The notes: generated by a model from the letters alone, not told the origin. A stretch of DNA of 64,000 nt from Gracilibacillus timonensis (GCF_900086715.1 NZ_FLKH01000012.1:1488001-1552000); one strand, 5' to 3'; positions 48,237-57,542 are shown, counted from the stretch's first letter. Numbers and translations: made by a program.

Positions 48237-49085
48237 TTATTGAGAAAGCATCTGATAAGCTTGAATTAATTCTAAAGTTGCGGCTTGTATCGCTTGTTCA
48301 TTATTGGCTGATTGAATTTGTTCCAGTGCTTCTGTGATTGGTGCAGTGTCCAATGAATCTGTTCCTTGCCATTGATCGATTGCCCCTGCAGCATCTGCTC
48401 CCTCTAACAATTGCGTGATGATTGATTCCAATTGCGTTAATGCCTCCTGATCTGCACCGGTTATTTCCATAGAGGCCGAAGATATCTGCCATGGTTTGCC
48501 TGCATAAAATTCCATATCAGAAGGTAACTCGGAACTGGCAAATGCCTTTGAGCCTGCTTCATTCCCATCAACCCCTACCAACACATGAAATTGATTGTCT
48601 TCCACCCATGTCACAGATTTAATTTCTGCCCCTTGTAAGCGATCGACCAATTCTTGTGCCTTTGCTTCTTCGCTAAAAACACCAGCCTGTGTAACAAAAA
48701 AGGAAAAACTTTGTGATGCAAAGGTTGATGTGCTTTCAGTACCGTTTCCCTCGGCCTTGGTCGTCACAGTTTGTCCATTTGCCTGTCCTCCACTTTGAAA
48801 AGTTACTTCTTCTGGGTCTAAATCAATAAATATCTTCAACATAATCACACCTAAACTGACGCCAATGATTACAGCAATAAGCGTCGAAATAAGCAACCCT
48901 TTATACTTTTCGAAAAAAGAAGTTTTTTTTGAATAAGAAAAAGCTTGATTACCTGTAACGTGGGTATAACTTCCATTGTCCCAATCACTGTACCCTTTAT
49001 GCACCAGCACATTATCTTGATTCGCTTGCTCTGTGTTACCTTCTTGATCTGTAGATGGAAATCTTGAACTATTTTTCTCTTCCAT
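48237..49085 (-). CDS. spoIIB: SpoIIB-like protein with SPOR-type domain
   Basis: 282 aa: polar cytoplasmic N-terminus, one membrane helix (LLISTLIAVIIGVSLGVIML, about residues 63-82), linker, then an SPOR-like peptidoglycan-binding domain (SFFVTQAGVFSEEAKAQELV and FHVLVGVDGNEAGSK, about 125-195) and a helical tail. The location between comC and radC is that of B. subtilis spoIIB, which helps degrade septal peptidoglycan at the onset of engulfment. Sequence divergence is high, so the name rests on architecture plus synteny. GAGGGAG precedes 49085; a GTG start 33 nt upstream is possible. Confidence 0.75.
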   Translation of the reverse strand: MEEKNSSRFPSTDQEGNTEQANQDNVLVHKGYSDWDNGSYTHVTGNQAFSYSKKTSFFEKYKGLLISTLIAVIIGVSLGVIMLKIFIDLDPEEVTFQSGGQANGQTVTTKAEGNGTESTSTFASQSFSFFVTQAGVFSEEAKAQELVDRLQGAEIKSVTWVEDNQFHVLVGVDGNEAGSKAFASSELPSDMEFYAGKPWQISSASMEITGADQEALTQLESIITQLLEGADAAGAIDQWQGTDSLDTAPITEALEQIQSANNEQAIQAATLELIQAYQMLSQ

Positions 49086-49205
49086 GCTTCTCCCTCGTTT
49101 CACCTTTGTTTCTATCACCCTACCATAATTGCTATAAAAAGTAAGACGACTTTTGTCAGTCTAGTAAAAAAAGTATCCGGCAATTAACGACAAAACAAAG
49201 AAACT

Positions 49206-50030
49206 TCATGGATAAAACGATAAATAATACGCAATAATAGGTTCTCCGCTAAACCAAGCTACCAATCCGGCAATAGCTAGAAATGGGGCAAAAGGGATCG
49301 GTCGTTTGTGGTGGATAAGGCGCAGCGCGATAAGACCATAACCCAACACCAATCCCAGCAAACTGGCGATAGATAAGGTTAATAATACACCTTTCCAACC
49401 TATTACTATCCCTATAACTGCCATCAATTTCATATCTCCTGCCCCCATCCCGCCACGAGACAATAGAATAATCAGCAACAAAAGCACGAATCCAAGGAGA
49501 CTGCCCCAAATAATGTCATACCATGGAGTTGGTGTCTCTAGTAATCGCATGAAAAGTAATAGTGGAGTAAAACAAAGAAGTAAACGATCAGGAATTAACA
49601 GATAACGAATATCTGTTATGATCACAATCATCAATAAGGAGACAAAGAAGAGGCTGAGTAGACAAGCTGTGGACAAGCCAAAGAAATGATAACTCAACAT
49701 AAACAAAAAGGCTGTACTTAATTCAATCAAGGGGTAAATGGGAGAAATTAGTTGTTGACAATGACGACATTTTGCAAATTGAAGTAGATAGGATACAACC
49801 GGGATTAGCTCATACCAACGGAGTACATGCCGACAATGCGGGCAAATGGATCGGCTCTGCTCTAAAAAATTTTGTTGCGGCACCCTTATTCCGACCACAT
49901 TGAAGAAGGAGCCAAATACAAGTCCTAATAGACAAAAACATACATAGGGAAAAATGTGCAACACCGCCTTTATATAGAATATAGAGGAGTGCACGGAAGA
50001 GAGGGATAGTTCCCTTTCATTATAGAACAA
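49206..50030 (-). CDS. comC: Prepilin peptidase ComC/PilD
   Basis: Membrane aspartyl protease that cleaves and methylates ComG pseudopilins for DNA uptake. Features: FGSFFNVVGIRVP, the zinc-like double CxxC CPHC and CRHC, and catalytic aspartates in TDIRYLLIPDR and GGMGAGDMKLM. About eight helices. No ATG exists near the N-terminus: the frame opens with TTG at 50030, while the family start would be near 49961 (TTG, or a rare ATT after AAAGGCGGTG), so the first 20 or so residues are doubtful. Confidence 0.88.
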   Translation of the reverse strand: MFYNERELSLSSVHSSIFYIKAVLHIFPYVCFCLLGLVFGSFFNVVGIRVPQQNFLEQSRSICPHCRHVLRWYELIPVVSYLLQFAKCRHCQQLISPIYPLIELSTAFLFMLSYHFFGLSTACLLSLFFVSLLMIVIITDIRYLLIPDRLLLCFTPLLLFMRLLETPTPWYDIIWGSLLGFVLLLLIILLSRGGMGAGDMKLMAVIGIVIGWKGVLLTLSIASLLGLVLGYGLIALRLIHHKRPIPFAPFLAIAGLVAWFSGEPIIAYYLSFYP

Positions 50031-50064
50031 TGGACTATTATTGTCTATGTGGATATAAGAAACA

Positions 50065-50094
50065 CCCGCGAAAAAATTAATCGTTTTTCGCGGG
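50065..50094 (-). terminator. Hairpin terminator spanning the folC stop codon
   Basis: CCCGCGAAAAA and TTTTTCGCGGG form an 11-bp perfect stem. The folC stop codon (50077-50079) lies in the 8-nt loop, so the hairpin forms from the last codons plus the 3' flank. Confidence 0.7.
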
Positions 50095-51369
50095 CGAGTG
50101 ATTCAACAAATACTTTCTTACTTGTGTAACAAATTCAACGGACCCAGTAACATACAATCGATCCATAGGCGCTAATGATAGTAAGAACGGTTTCCAGTCT
50201 ACTGTCTGTACCTTAGGGAATGATAATGCTATTTCCTCTGTCTTAGCTGCCCGTGGATGGTCAAAAGTTGTACAGAGAATTTCATCAAACTGTCTTGCTA
50301 AACACGTCATCATGGCTGCAATGGGTTTATCTTTGAAAACAGCAAATAACACTTTTGGGGATTTACTGTTATCCCGTTGCGAAACGGTCCGACAAAATGC
50401 CTGTATGGACTCGTGATTATGAGCACTGTCTAAAATAATCAACGGATGGCTCATCACCTGTTCAAAACGCCCCGATATAAAGGCATTGGATAATCCTATT
50501 TCCATATGCGCTTTTCCTATTGTAAAACCGTGTTCCTTTAATTGCTGACAAGCGGCAACAGCCAGTGCGGCATTGTCTACCTGATGCTCACCCACTATCT
50601 GTTTCGTAAATGTCAATCGATCACTACCCATCGTTAATTGTACCTGATCTATCCTATCAAGTGGGACATACTGATCCACGCTAAGCTGTTGTTCCAACCA
50701 AATCAAAGGGGCCGTTTGCCGTTCCGCTTCCGTTATAAACGTCTCTATCGTACAAGCAGGGACTCTGCCCACTATCACTGGTGTATCCTTTTTGATAATA
50801 CCTGCCTTATGGTAGGCGATCGCTTGATAGGTGTCTCCGAGAAAACGTTGATGATCTAAACCAATGGTTGTCACCACCGATACAAGTGGAGTGAGAATAT
50901 TTGTGGTGTCCTCTCTCCCTCCCATCGCAACCTCAATAATGGCAATATCGGCAGACGCTTGTAAATGGACGAAGGCGATAACCGTTAATATTTCAAATTC
51001 GCTGGGAGGATCCTGTTGCTGATCTAATTGCTCAATACTCGGCAGCAGTCTTTGCAAAATATCAATAAAATCAGTGTCTGTAATCGATTGGTCACCCACT
51101 TCGATCATGTCCAAGAATGTCTCTTTTGGCGGAGAGGTGAAACTGCCCACACGATAACCTGCTTGCTCTAGTATACTCTTTAAAAAGACAACTGTAGAAC
51201 CTTTTCCATTTGTACCTGCAATATGAACGGCATTCAGTAATTGCTCTGGATTTCCAACTGCTCTAGCCAGCTTCTCCACCCTTTGTAGGCCTGGTTTAAT
51301 GCCTAATTGCCTGCGTTGTTGAAAAAAGTCGTGTGCTTCTTCCATTGATTGGATGCTTTTGTTAGACAT
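50077..51369 (-). CDS. folC: Folylpolyglutamate synthase / dihydrofolate synthase
   Basis: Mur-ligase-fold enzyme that adds glutamate to folates. 430 aa with the P-loop HIAGTNGKGSTVVFLKSIL (about residues 45-63), SFTSPPKETF, IIEVAMGGREDTTNI, TTIGLDHQRFLGDT, and the C-terminal domain beginning ISGRFEQVMSHPLIILDSAHN. Start at 51369 has AGGGGTG 9 nt upstream; an upstream frame extension is not supported. Downstream of valS as in B. subtilis, but here 2.6 kb of repeats and an IS lie between. Confidence 0.95.
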   Translation of the reverse strand: MSNKSIQSMEEAHDFFQQRRQLGIKPGLQRVEKLARAVGNPEQLLNAVHIAGTNGKGSTVVFLKSILEQAGYRVGSFTSPPKETFLDMIEVGDQSITDTDFIDILQRLLPSIEQLDQQQDPPSEFEILTVIAFVHLQASADIAIIEVAMGGREDTTNILTPLVSVVTTIGLDHQRFLGDTYQAIAYHKAGIIKKDTPVIVGRVPACTIETFITEAERQTAPLIWLEQQLSVDQYVPLDRIDQVQLTMGSDRLTFTKQIVGEHQVDNAALAVAACQQLKEHGFTIGKAHMEIGLSNAFISGRFEQVMSHPLIILDSAHNHESIQAFCRTVSQRDNSKSPKVLFAVFKDKPIAAMMTCLARQFDEILCTTFDHPRAAKTEEIALSFPKVQTVDWKPFLLSLAPMDRLYVTGSVEFVTQVRKYLLNHSPAKND

Positions 51370-51966
51370 GATTTTTTCACCCCTATTATCAGATAGACAG
51401 AACATTCTATGTTGTTGCTTGCTCTTAATGTAAAAATATACGATGACGGATTTTTCAGTATCGAGAACACTTCATTCTTGTCGTGAAAATTATTTTGGTC
51501 TATTTAACATCATCCCGTCTTATCAACAGTCACTTTCTGTGGACCGATTTTGACCTTGACGAATGGTGATGCCGATAAGATGGATTATGTAAAGTATCTA
51601 GTTCCATTATTCCATGTAGTAAAGTTGATTGTTTGTCTCTGCTAGATGGCGCTCCGAAAATAGGTTCCGCGTTCCGTGGGCTTGCGCTCAGCCTCCTGAT
51701 ATGAACGAAACTGTCAAGCCTCCCACTCTGCACTAAGTTTTAATCTATTTTTGACAAACTTTAAGAAGAGAAGCGATTTTTGGCTTCTTTACTTTCTGGG
51801 TGTTATATGTGCAGCCTACTGGCTAGACTAGCTTCTTCTTTAACTTAGCGATCACTTCTCACCTCTTTTTAGTTAAAGAAGGAATCATCTTACCTCCTTC
51901 ATCATTTTTGGAATAGATGGATAAGAACACGGCACGAAGGCAAAAATCTCTACTGCGGTTTGCATT

Positions 51967-52066
51967 CTGATATTCGTGGGTTTTCACATTTTATCTTTCC
52001 GTATAAAGGACTTTTCCACTAACTCGTGACGTGCGTTATTCTATACAGAAATGGCACAGAGGAGGC
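51967..52066 (-). ncRNA. Candidate bridge/seek RNA segment of the IS110-type element
   Basis: In the 468-bp non-coding end downstream of the transposase, GAGGAGGC (52059-52066) equals the complement of the left flank plus core (GCCTCCTC). TAACTCGT (52020-52027) equals the right junction (TAACT|CGT). A hairpin with arms GTGC (52031-52034) and GCAC (52054-52057) sits between them, the layout of a target-binding loop. CTGATAT (51967-51973) matches the CT core plus the left IS end and could belong to the donor loop. RNA ends are not defined. Confidence 0.45.
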
Positions 52067-52165
52067 ACGTGGGTTTTCCTTTCCGGTTTTTTTCTTTGCC
52101 TTCGGGCCCTATTCTCATTCTTCTATTTTTATTCATAAAACGTGTATGCTGGCTTCTATCATTTA

Positions 52166-53284
52166 TTAGAGATTAGACGTAGGAACATCCTCCATTTCTT
52201 GCGTAATTGCCCATATAAAACCTGCTAATTCCCTCGCTACTGCGGTAATCGCTTTACCACTTTCTTTTCCTCTGGATAATAATCGATAATATTTTTTGTG
52301 TAACCGGTTTTGTGCTTTCCAAGATATTGCTTGAACACTGGCACTCTGACCTTCTTGCCTTTTCTTCAGCTGCCCTTTTACGGCCGGTTGATAACGATAA
52401 CTCCAAGCGGATTCTATTAATAGACGACGCACATGTCGATTTCCTGTTTTGGTAACATTCCCTTGATTTCTTCTGTCACCACTTGAATCCTCACTTGGAA
52501 TTAATCCAACATAAGCCATGAAGTGTTTGGGGTGAACAAATCTTTTGAATGATCCAATCTCAGCTACGAGGCTTGTAGCTGTAATTAAAGCCACCCCTCT
52601 CAAAGCCTGTAGTGCCTGAATTTTTTGGGCATGTACACCTTCCGTTGCTTGTGTTTTTATCTCTTCTTCATACCTTTTTACACGCTGTTCAATCTCCTGT
52701 AATTGATGAAAAGATTCCTGAAAGACAGTGCTTGAAGCAGACCGTTCGAATGTCAAAGTACTTAACCACTCCCGATACTTATAGGTCCACGTTCTTACCC
52801 CTTCTGGAGGATAGATATGGTGCCGTAACAGAAATTTGGTTAACCGATGTTTTGCCCTTGACTCATCTTCTTTTGCATCTTCCCTTGCCCGAACTAAATC
52901 ACGAAGAGCTTCATCATCTTCGGTCGGCACATAAATAGATGTTAATTCGCCGGCACGAAATAGTTGAGCGAGTCTAACAGCATCCCTTTTATCCGTTTTG
53001 ATTCTCTCACCAGGCTTTTGGGGAATAAGAGAGGGAGCAATGACATCACATTCTATTCCAAGACTAAGAAAGAATCTGTGCAGTTTGTAGCCTGTTGGCC
53101 CCGCTTCATAACAAATTCGAAGGGATGTAGGATCGCCTAATTTCTTTACTAACCTTCTAATGCTTTCATACTTGTGAGGGACGACTCCCCAATATCTTGG
53201 TTTTTCTCGCCCTTCCTCTGCAATAGCAACTGAAATTTTTCCCTTGTGCACGTCTAATCCAACGTATTTAGTGGTATCCTTCAT
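52166..53284 (-). CDS. IS110-family transposase (DEDD recombinase)
   Basis: 372 aa. N-terminal RuvC-like DEDD domain: YVGLDVHKGKISVAIAEEG (first Asp), ICYEAGPTGYKL (Glu), KTDKRDAVRLAQLFRAGEL (two Asp). A coiled-coil middle follows, then the C-terminal Transposase_20 domain with the helix-hairpin-helix-like LRGVALITATSLVAEIGSF and the region GDRRNQGNVTKTGNRHVR that precedes the nucleophilic serine zone. An ATG 33 nt upstream opens the frame, but AAAGGAG lies 9 nt before 53284. Intact, so the element may be active. Confidence 0.95.
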   Translation of the reverse strand: MKDTTKYVGLDVHKGKISVAIAEEGREKPRYWGVVPHKYESIRRLVKKLGDPTSLRICYEAGPTGYKLHRFFLSLGIECDVIAPSLIPQKPGERIKTDKRDAVRLAQLFRAGELTSIYVPTEDDEALRDLVRAREDAKEDESRAKHRLTKFLLRHHIYPPEGVRTWTYKYREWLSTLTFERSASSTVFQESFHQLQEIEQRVKRYEEEIKTQATEGVHAQKIQALQALRGVALITATSLVAEIGSFKRFVHPKHFMAYVGLIPSEDSSGDRRNQGNVTKTGNRHVRRLLIESAWSYRYQPAVKGQLKKRQEGQSASVQAISWKAQNRLHKKYYRLLSRGKESGKAITAVARELAGFIWAITQEMEDVPTSNL

Positions 53285-53960
53285 AATAACTAGCTCCTTT
53301 CGTAATGTAGCTCTCATTTGGTTTTGTTTCTTTAGTAGTCAGTCTAACCAGATTAACCTACGAAATTACAAGTAAGGAGCTAGTTTCGTTCATGATAACT
53401 CGTCAGCGAAGTTCGCTTCCTGCGGGGTCTTCACACTGCGCTTTCCCACAGGAGTCTCCACCTATTTTCTCCGCTAGGTAGTAGGACTACAATCGAATGA
53501 CTGCTAGGATGTAGCATTCTAGGCACCATCATCATGCTAGATAAACTTTGTTGAGAGTATGATTCGATCATACATTATGGTTTTTATAAATGAAAGAACC
53601 ATTTTGTAGCACGATCCATATGCAGTCGAAAAATCAGTTGGCGATTTTCTCTTTTTGCTACAAAATTATTTAGGTACTTAGAACGCTTCATCCTTGCAGT
53701 AACAACCATTGTTGTACGTATATCTAGCGGAGGGAATATGCGGAGACTCCTGTGGGACCAGGACGAGCTGAAGATCCACTTGTAAAAGCGCTCTTCTTTT
53801 GCAAGTTAGCTGAAGCCGGCCCCACGGAAAGCGTAGCATATTCCCGCAGCGCTTGCTTTGCACAGATAAAACGATCAAACTCACCACTAAGAAAAGTGGG
53901 CTACTTTACATAATCCATCTTATCGGCAGTTCTGTGGCTACTTTTAGTTATTCGTAAAGG

Positions 53961-53986
53961 ACCGGGCGAATTTTGCCCGGTTTTTT
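53961..53986 (+). terminator. Outward-facing terminator-like hairpin at the right edge of composite repeat B
   Basis: CCGGGC-GAATTTT-GCCCGG followed by six T on the plus strand, reading out of the repeat toward valS. The same hairpin occurs at the outer edge of copy C (62173-62196) with its T-run on the minus strand, again outward, and in decayed form at copy A. It belongs to the element; whether it also stops valS transcription (minus strand) is doubtful. Confidence 0.65.
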
Positions 53987-53992
53987 CATTAA

Positions 53993-56644
53993 TTATTTTT
54001 GTAACTCTTGAATACGTGCCTCTACCTTTTCTCTTTTCACAATATAATCTCTTTGTTTGTCTTTCTCTGCCTCGACTACTTGAGCGGGTGCCTTACTGAC
54101 AAAACCTTGATTAGCTAATTTCTTTTCTACTCTAGCTACCTCTTGGTTTAATTTCTCGTGTTCCGCTCGCAGACGAGCCAGTTCTTTATCGATATCAATC
54201 AAACCTTCCAACGGCAGGAATATCTCTGCTCCTGTTACCACTGCAGACATTACCTTATCTGGAATGTCAAGCGATGTACCAATCGTTAGCTCACTTGGAT
54301 TACAAAAACGTTCCAGATAGCTTTTGTTTGCTTCAAGCTGCTCTTGATTTGCTGTATCATTCGCCTGAATTAAAATGGGTATTTCTTTGGACATTGGTGT
54401 ATCCACCTCAGCCCTTGTATTTCGAACCGAACGAATAATAGCAACCAGTTTCTTCATTACTTCGGCAGACTCCTTATTCGAAAGGGAATCGTCTACCGTC
54501 GGCCAGGAAGCGAGCACAATCGATTCTCCTTGATGTGGCAACTGCTGCCAAATTTCCTCCGTCACAAACGGCATAAATGGGTGAAGCATACGCATGGTAG
54601 CGTCTAAGACATACGCTAGAATGGAGCGTGTTGTCCGTTTCGCATCTTCGTCCTCCCCATAGAGCGGCAATTTGGCCATTTCAATATACCAATCACAGAA
54701 ATCATCCCAAATAAAGTTATATAAATATCTGCCAGCCTCACCAAAATCATATTTATCAACATGGCGAGTCACCTGCTCGATCGTCTCGTTCAACCGGGTG
54801 AGAATCCATTGATCGGCAACGGATTTTTTTCCAGTTATATCGATCTGTTCGTGCGTCAGACCTTCCATATTCATCAACGCAAATCGCGAAGCATTCCATA
54901 TTTTATTAATGAAATTCCAGGTCGATTCCACCTTCTCCCAGTGAAAACGCAGGTCCTGCCCAGGGCTTGAGCCGGTTGCTAGGAAATAACGCAGTGAATC
55001 AGCACCATATTTTTCGATAACCTCCATCGGATCAACCCCATTGCCTAATGACTTACTCATTTTACGGCCATCTGCAGCACGAACTAACCCATGGAGCAAT
55101 ACATCTTGGAACGGTCGCTGATCAGTAAATTCCTTTGATTGAAAAATCATCCGCGATACCCAGAAGAAAATAATATCATACCCTGTAACGAGTACATTGG
55201 TTGGGAAAAAGTGTTTAAATTCTTCCGACTCCAAATTCGGCCACTCTAAAGTAGAAAATGGCCATAAGGCAGAAGAAAACCATGTGTCCAACACATCCTG
55301 ATCCTGTTCCCAATTCTCCTCATCAGCCGGGGCTTCCTTGCCAACATAGATCTCTCCTGTTTCTTTGTGATACCAAGCAGGAATACGGTGCCCCCACCAT
55401 AATTGACGAGAAATACACCAGTCCCGAATATTCTCCATCCAGCGCAGATACGTTTTCTCAAAGCGTTCAGGAACAAAATGGACTTTCTCTTCATCTGTAC
55501 CTTGTTGCATATCGATTACAGCATCTGCTAAAGGCTGCATGTGGACAAACCATTGCGTAGATAAATAAGGCTCTACTACAGCGCCACTTCGCTCCGAGTG
55601 TCCAACTGAGTGCATGTGTTCTTCGATTTCAAATAGAACGCCTTGATCTTGTAAGTCTTTTACAATCTGTTGCCGACAATCAAAACGATCCAAGCCTTGA
55701 TACTTACCAGCATTTTCATTCATGGTGCCGTCCTCATTCATAATCAACACTCGCTCTAATTGATGGCGTTCCCCCACCTCAAAGTCATTGGGGTCATGAG
55801 CAGGGGTGATCTTTACAGCACCCGAACCAAATTCCATATCAACATAAGCATCAGCAACAATCTCGATTTCACGACCAATGATAGGTAGTTTTACCTTTTT
55901 GCCAATTAAGTGCTGATAGCGCTCATCGTCTGGGTGAACGGCTACCGCGGTATCTCCAAGCATCGTCTCCGGTCTTGTTGTCGCAATCTCAATATGACCG
56001 GAACCATCTACTAAAGGATATCTCATATGGTAGAAATGTCCTTGAACATCTTGATAGATCACCTCAATATCCGATAGCGCCGTTTTTGTATCAGGATCCC
56101 AGTTGATAATATATTCTCCACGATAAATGAGATCTTTTTCATATAATTTCACAAAAACCTCTTTTACCGCTTCGGATAATCCTTGATCAAGGGTGAAGCG
56201 TTCGCGGGAATAATCGAGACCTAATCCAAGCTTTTCCCACTGTTTCCGAATGAAGCCGGCATATTCTTCTTTCCAATTCCAGGCTTGCTCGAGAAATTTA
56301 TCCCGTCCTAGATCATGGCGTGAAACACCTTCTTCACGCAGTTTGGCCTCCACTTTCGCTTGAGTAGAAATTCCAGCATGGTCCATCCCCGGCAAATATA
56401 ATACATCATAACCTTGCATTCTTTTCACTCTCGTAATAATATCTTGCAAAGTCGTATCCCAAGCATGACCGATGTGCAGCTTCCCTGTGACATTTGGCGG
56501 TGGGATAACGATTGTAAATGGTTCCTTACTGGTATCATTCTGTGCTTCAAAATATTTTCCCTCTATCCATTTCTGATACCTGCCTTGCTCAACGGCAGCA
56601 GGATCATATTTTGACGGCAAATTTACTTCCGGCTGTTGTGTCAT
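53993..56644 (-). CDS. valS: Valyl-tRNA synthetase
   Basis: Class I synthetase with editing domain. 883 aa: HIGH motif in [14 protein letters not shown] (about residue 50), CP1 editing domain with [24 protein letters not shown] in [14 protein letters not shown] (about 523), anticodon-binding domain, and the C-terminal coiled-coil arm starting [19 protein letters not shown]. The frame opens 27 nt upstream, but AAGGAGG lies 7 nt before 56644. Preceded by a T-box leader. Confidence 0.97.
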   Translation of the reverse strand: MTQQPEVNLPSKYDPAAVEQGRYQKWIEGKYFEAQNDTSKEPFTIVIPPPNVTGKLHIGHAWDTTLQDIITRVKRMQGYDVLYLPGMDHAGISTQAKVEAKLREEGVSRHDLGRDKFLEQAWNWKEEYAGFIRKQWEKLGLGLDYSRERFTLDQGLSEAVKEVFVKLYEKDLIYRGEYIINWDPDTKTALSDIEVIYQDVQGHFYHMRYPLVDGSGHIEIATTRPETMLGDTAVAVHPDDERYQHLIGKKVKLPIIGREIEIVADAYVDMEFGSGAVKITPAHDPNDFEVGERHQLERVLIMNEDGTMNENAGKYQGLDRFDCRQQIVKDLQDQGVLFEIEEHMHSVGHSERSGAVVEPYLSTQWFVHMQPLADAVIDMQQGTDEEKVHFVPERFEKTYLRWMENIRDWCISRQLWWGHRIPAWYHKETGEIYVGKEAPADEENWEQDQDVLDTWFSSALWPFSTLEWPNLESEEFKHFFPTNVLVTGYDIIFFWVSRMIFQSKEFTDQRPFQDVLLHGLVRAADGRKMSKSLGNGVDPMEVIEKYGADSLRYFLATGSSPGQDLRFHWEKVESTWNFINKIWNASRFALMNMEGLTHEQIDITGKKSVADQWILTRLNETIEQVTRHVDKYDFGEAGRYLYNFIWDDFCDWYIEMAKLPLYGEDEDAKRTTRSILAYVLDATMRMLHPFMPFVTEEIWQQLPHQGESIVLASWPTVDDSLSNKESAEVMKKLVAIIRSVRNTRAEVDTPMSKEIPILIQANDTANQEQLEANKSYLERFCNPSELTIGTSLDIPDKVMSAVVTGAEIFLPLEGLIDIDKELARLRAEHEKLNQEVARVEKKLANQGFVSKAPAQVVEAEKDKQRDYIVKREKVEARIQELQK

Positions 56645-56675
56645 GTCTCTTCCTCCTTTTTCTGTGGACATTACA

Positions 56676-56940
56676 AAACCCTTCTCATCCTATTATATAA
56701 AAGGACGAAAAGGGTTAACTTCCGCGGTACCACCTTTGTTTATAGACAACCTGCCTATACACTCATTCAAGAAAATAACGGTTCCCACCGGCTAAACCTA
56801 CTCGATTTTCAGCATAGCTGCTCTCAAGGCTACCTTCCTTCATCCCTTTTCGAGAAAACCTTTCAGCCAGTGGGTTTTCCTCTCTTTCGAACGGTGTGAA
56901 GTACTCTTCCTCATCAATGCATTTCATTGTTTATTTCTCA
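56676..56940 (-). promoter_or_regulatory. T-box riboswitch leader of valS
   Basis: The minus strand shows AAGGTGGTACCGCGG (T-box) followed by a terminator with arms AACCCTTTTCGTCC and GGATGAGAAGGGTT and a short U-run (56676-56716). In stem I an AGTA box lies opposite a loop reading GGAAGGTAGCC; hand pairing of CTTCA with TGAAG frames the specifier loop. The specifier is therefore GTA (Val) at 56831-56833. GAAAGAGAGG and GGCTGAAAG mark distal elements. Binding of uncharged tRNA-Val should allow read-through into valS. Confidence 0.92.
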
Positions 56941-56954
56941 TTACGTTATATGTT

Positions 56955-56984
56955 ATTGTAGCTAAAAGGGTGTTCATTCGTCAA
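56955..56984 (-). promoter_or_regulatory. Sigma-A promoter of valS
   Basis: TTGACG (56979-56984) and TACAAT (56955-56960), 18-bp spacer, minus strand, just upstream of the T-box leader. Confidence 0.75.
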
Positions 56985-57005
56985 GTTTATTGTTAGAAAG
57001 TTCTA

Positions 57006-57440
57006 TCACTTAAGCTGGGCATATCGATTAAAGAAGGTTTTATAGCCAAAATATAAAAACAGAATAACCGATAGAGAAACATTGCCCACCACACCCAGCA
57101 TGATGACAATTTGATATTTGATCGCGTCTAAAGACCCGGCACCTGATAAAATCACTCCAGTCATCCTACCCGGCAAAAATACGATTCCCATTCCGATCAT
57201 ACGGTGAATCGTTAGTAAAATAACCGAATCAAAGACATAATTTATAATCCCTTGGGGTCGCCCCTAACATTAGAGCTGCCTCTAATTCCTTTCTGCTGGC
57301 CTGATAACCCGTCAAAGCTGCTACCCCTAAGGTAATCCCTGTCATTGAATTTCCTATCAGCAAGACGACTATGAAGATAAAGTAACGAGGGTCACACCAT
57401 GGAGAGAATTGCACGACAATGAAATTAAAATAGAACAAGG
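57006..57440 (-). pseudogene. FetB/UPF0014-family ABC permease, 5'-truncated and frameshifted
   Basis: Two adjacent frames give consecutive parts of one FetB-like permease: PWCDPRYFIFIVVLLIGNSM...ALMLGATPRDYKLCL (to 57229), then FDSVILLTIHRMIGMGIVFL...ILFLYFGYKTFFN in the next frame. The frameshift lies near 57229-57240. About half of the protein, including the N-terminal helices and any start, is missing. The truncation point (about 57440-57460) coincides with a composite-repeat end. No FetA ATPase gene is nearby. Cannot encode a functional iron/metal exporter. Confidence 0.8.
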
Positions 57441-57459
57441 CAAAGGGAGGAAAGGGCGC

Positions 57460-57537
57460 TACTCTACATAATCCAACCTTATCTGCATCTCGGTTCATTC
57501 AAGGTCAAAATCGGTCCATATCCTATAATGCTGATCT
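57460..57537. repeat. Solitary composite-repeat end at the fetB break
   Basis: TACTCTACATAATCCAACCTTATCTG followed by CGGTTCATTCAAGGTCAAAATC and GGTCCATATCCTATAATGC: one terminus plus outer flank of the family, without a partner terminus. It lies directly at the 5' truncation of the fetB pseudogene. Confidence 0.65.
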
Positions 57538-57542
57538 TCTAA

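Larger units (their letters stand above)
51698..53400 (-). mobile_element. IS110/IS1111-type insertion sequence (about 1.7 kb)
   Basis: Boundaries come from comparison with the uninterrupted site in copy C: flanking CAGCCTCCT and CGTCAGC are contiguous there. Sub-terminal inverted repeats ATGAACGAAACT (51701-51712) and AGTTTCGTTCAT (53382-53393). No target duplication beyond a shared CT at both junctions (51696-51697 and 53399-53400), the pattern expected of IS110-family recombination at a CT core. The long non-coding end (51698-52165) lies downstream of the transposase gene, which fits the IS1111 subgroup. Confidence 0.9.
51535..53986. repeat. Composite intergenic repeat, copy B, interrupted by an IS110-type element
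   Basis: Terminal inverted repeats at 51572-51596 and 53902-53926, with outer flanks shared with copies A and C in the opposite orientation: GGACCGATTTTGACCTTGACGAATGG on the left and GGCTACTTTTAGTTATTCG on the right, listed here only as landmarks. The left hairpin module is split by the IS: outer helix halves AAAATAGGT (51657-51665) and ACCTATTTT (53460-53468); second helix GTGGG and CCCAC. The right module (53732-53845) is intact. Removing 51698-53400 restores a contiguous element like copy C. Confidence 0.85.

Noticed and set aside
53678-53887. 69-aa minus-strand frame
   Set aside because: Lies in the hairpin module of repeat B. The equivalent region of other copies is not kept open, and changes follow base pairing rather than codons.
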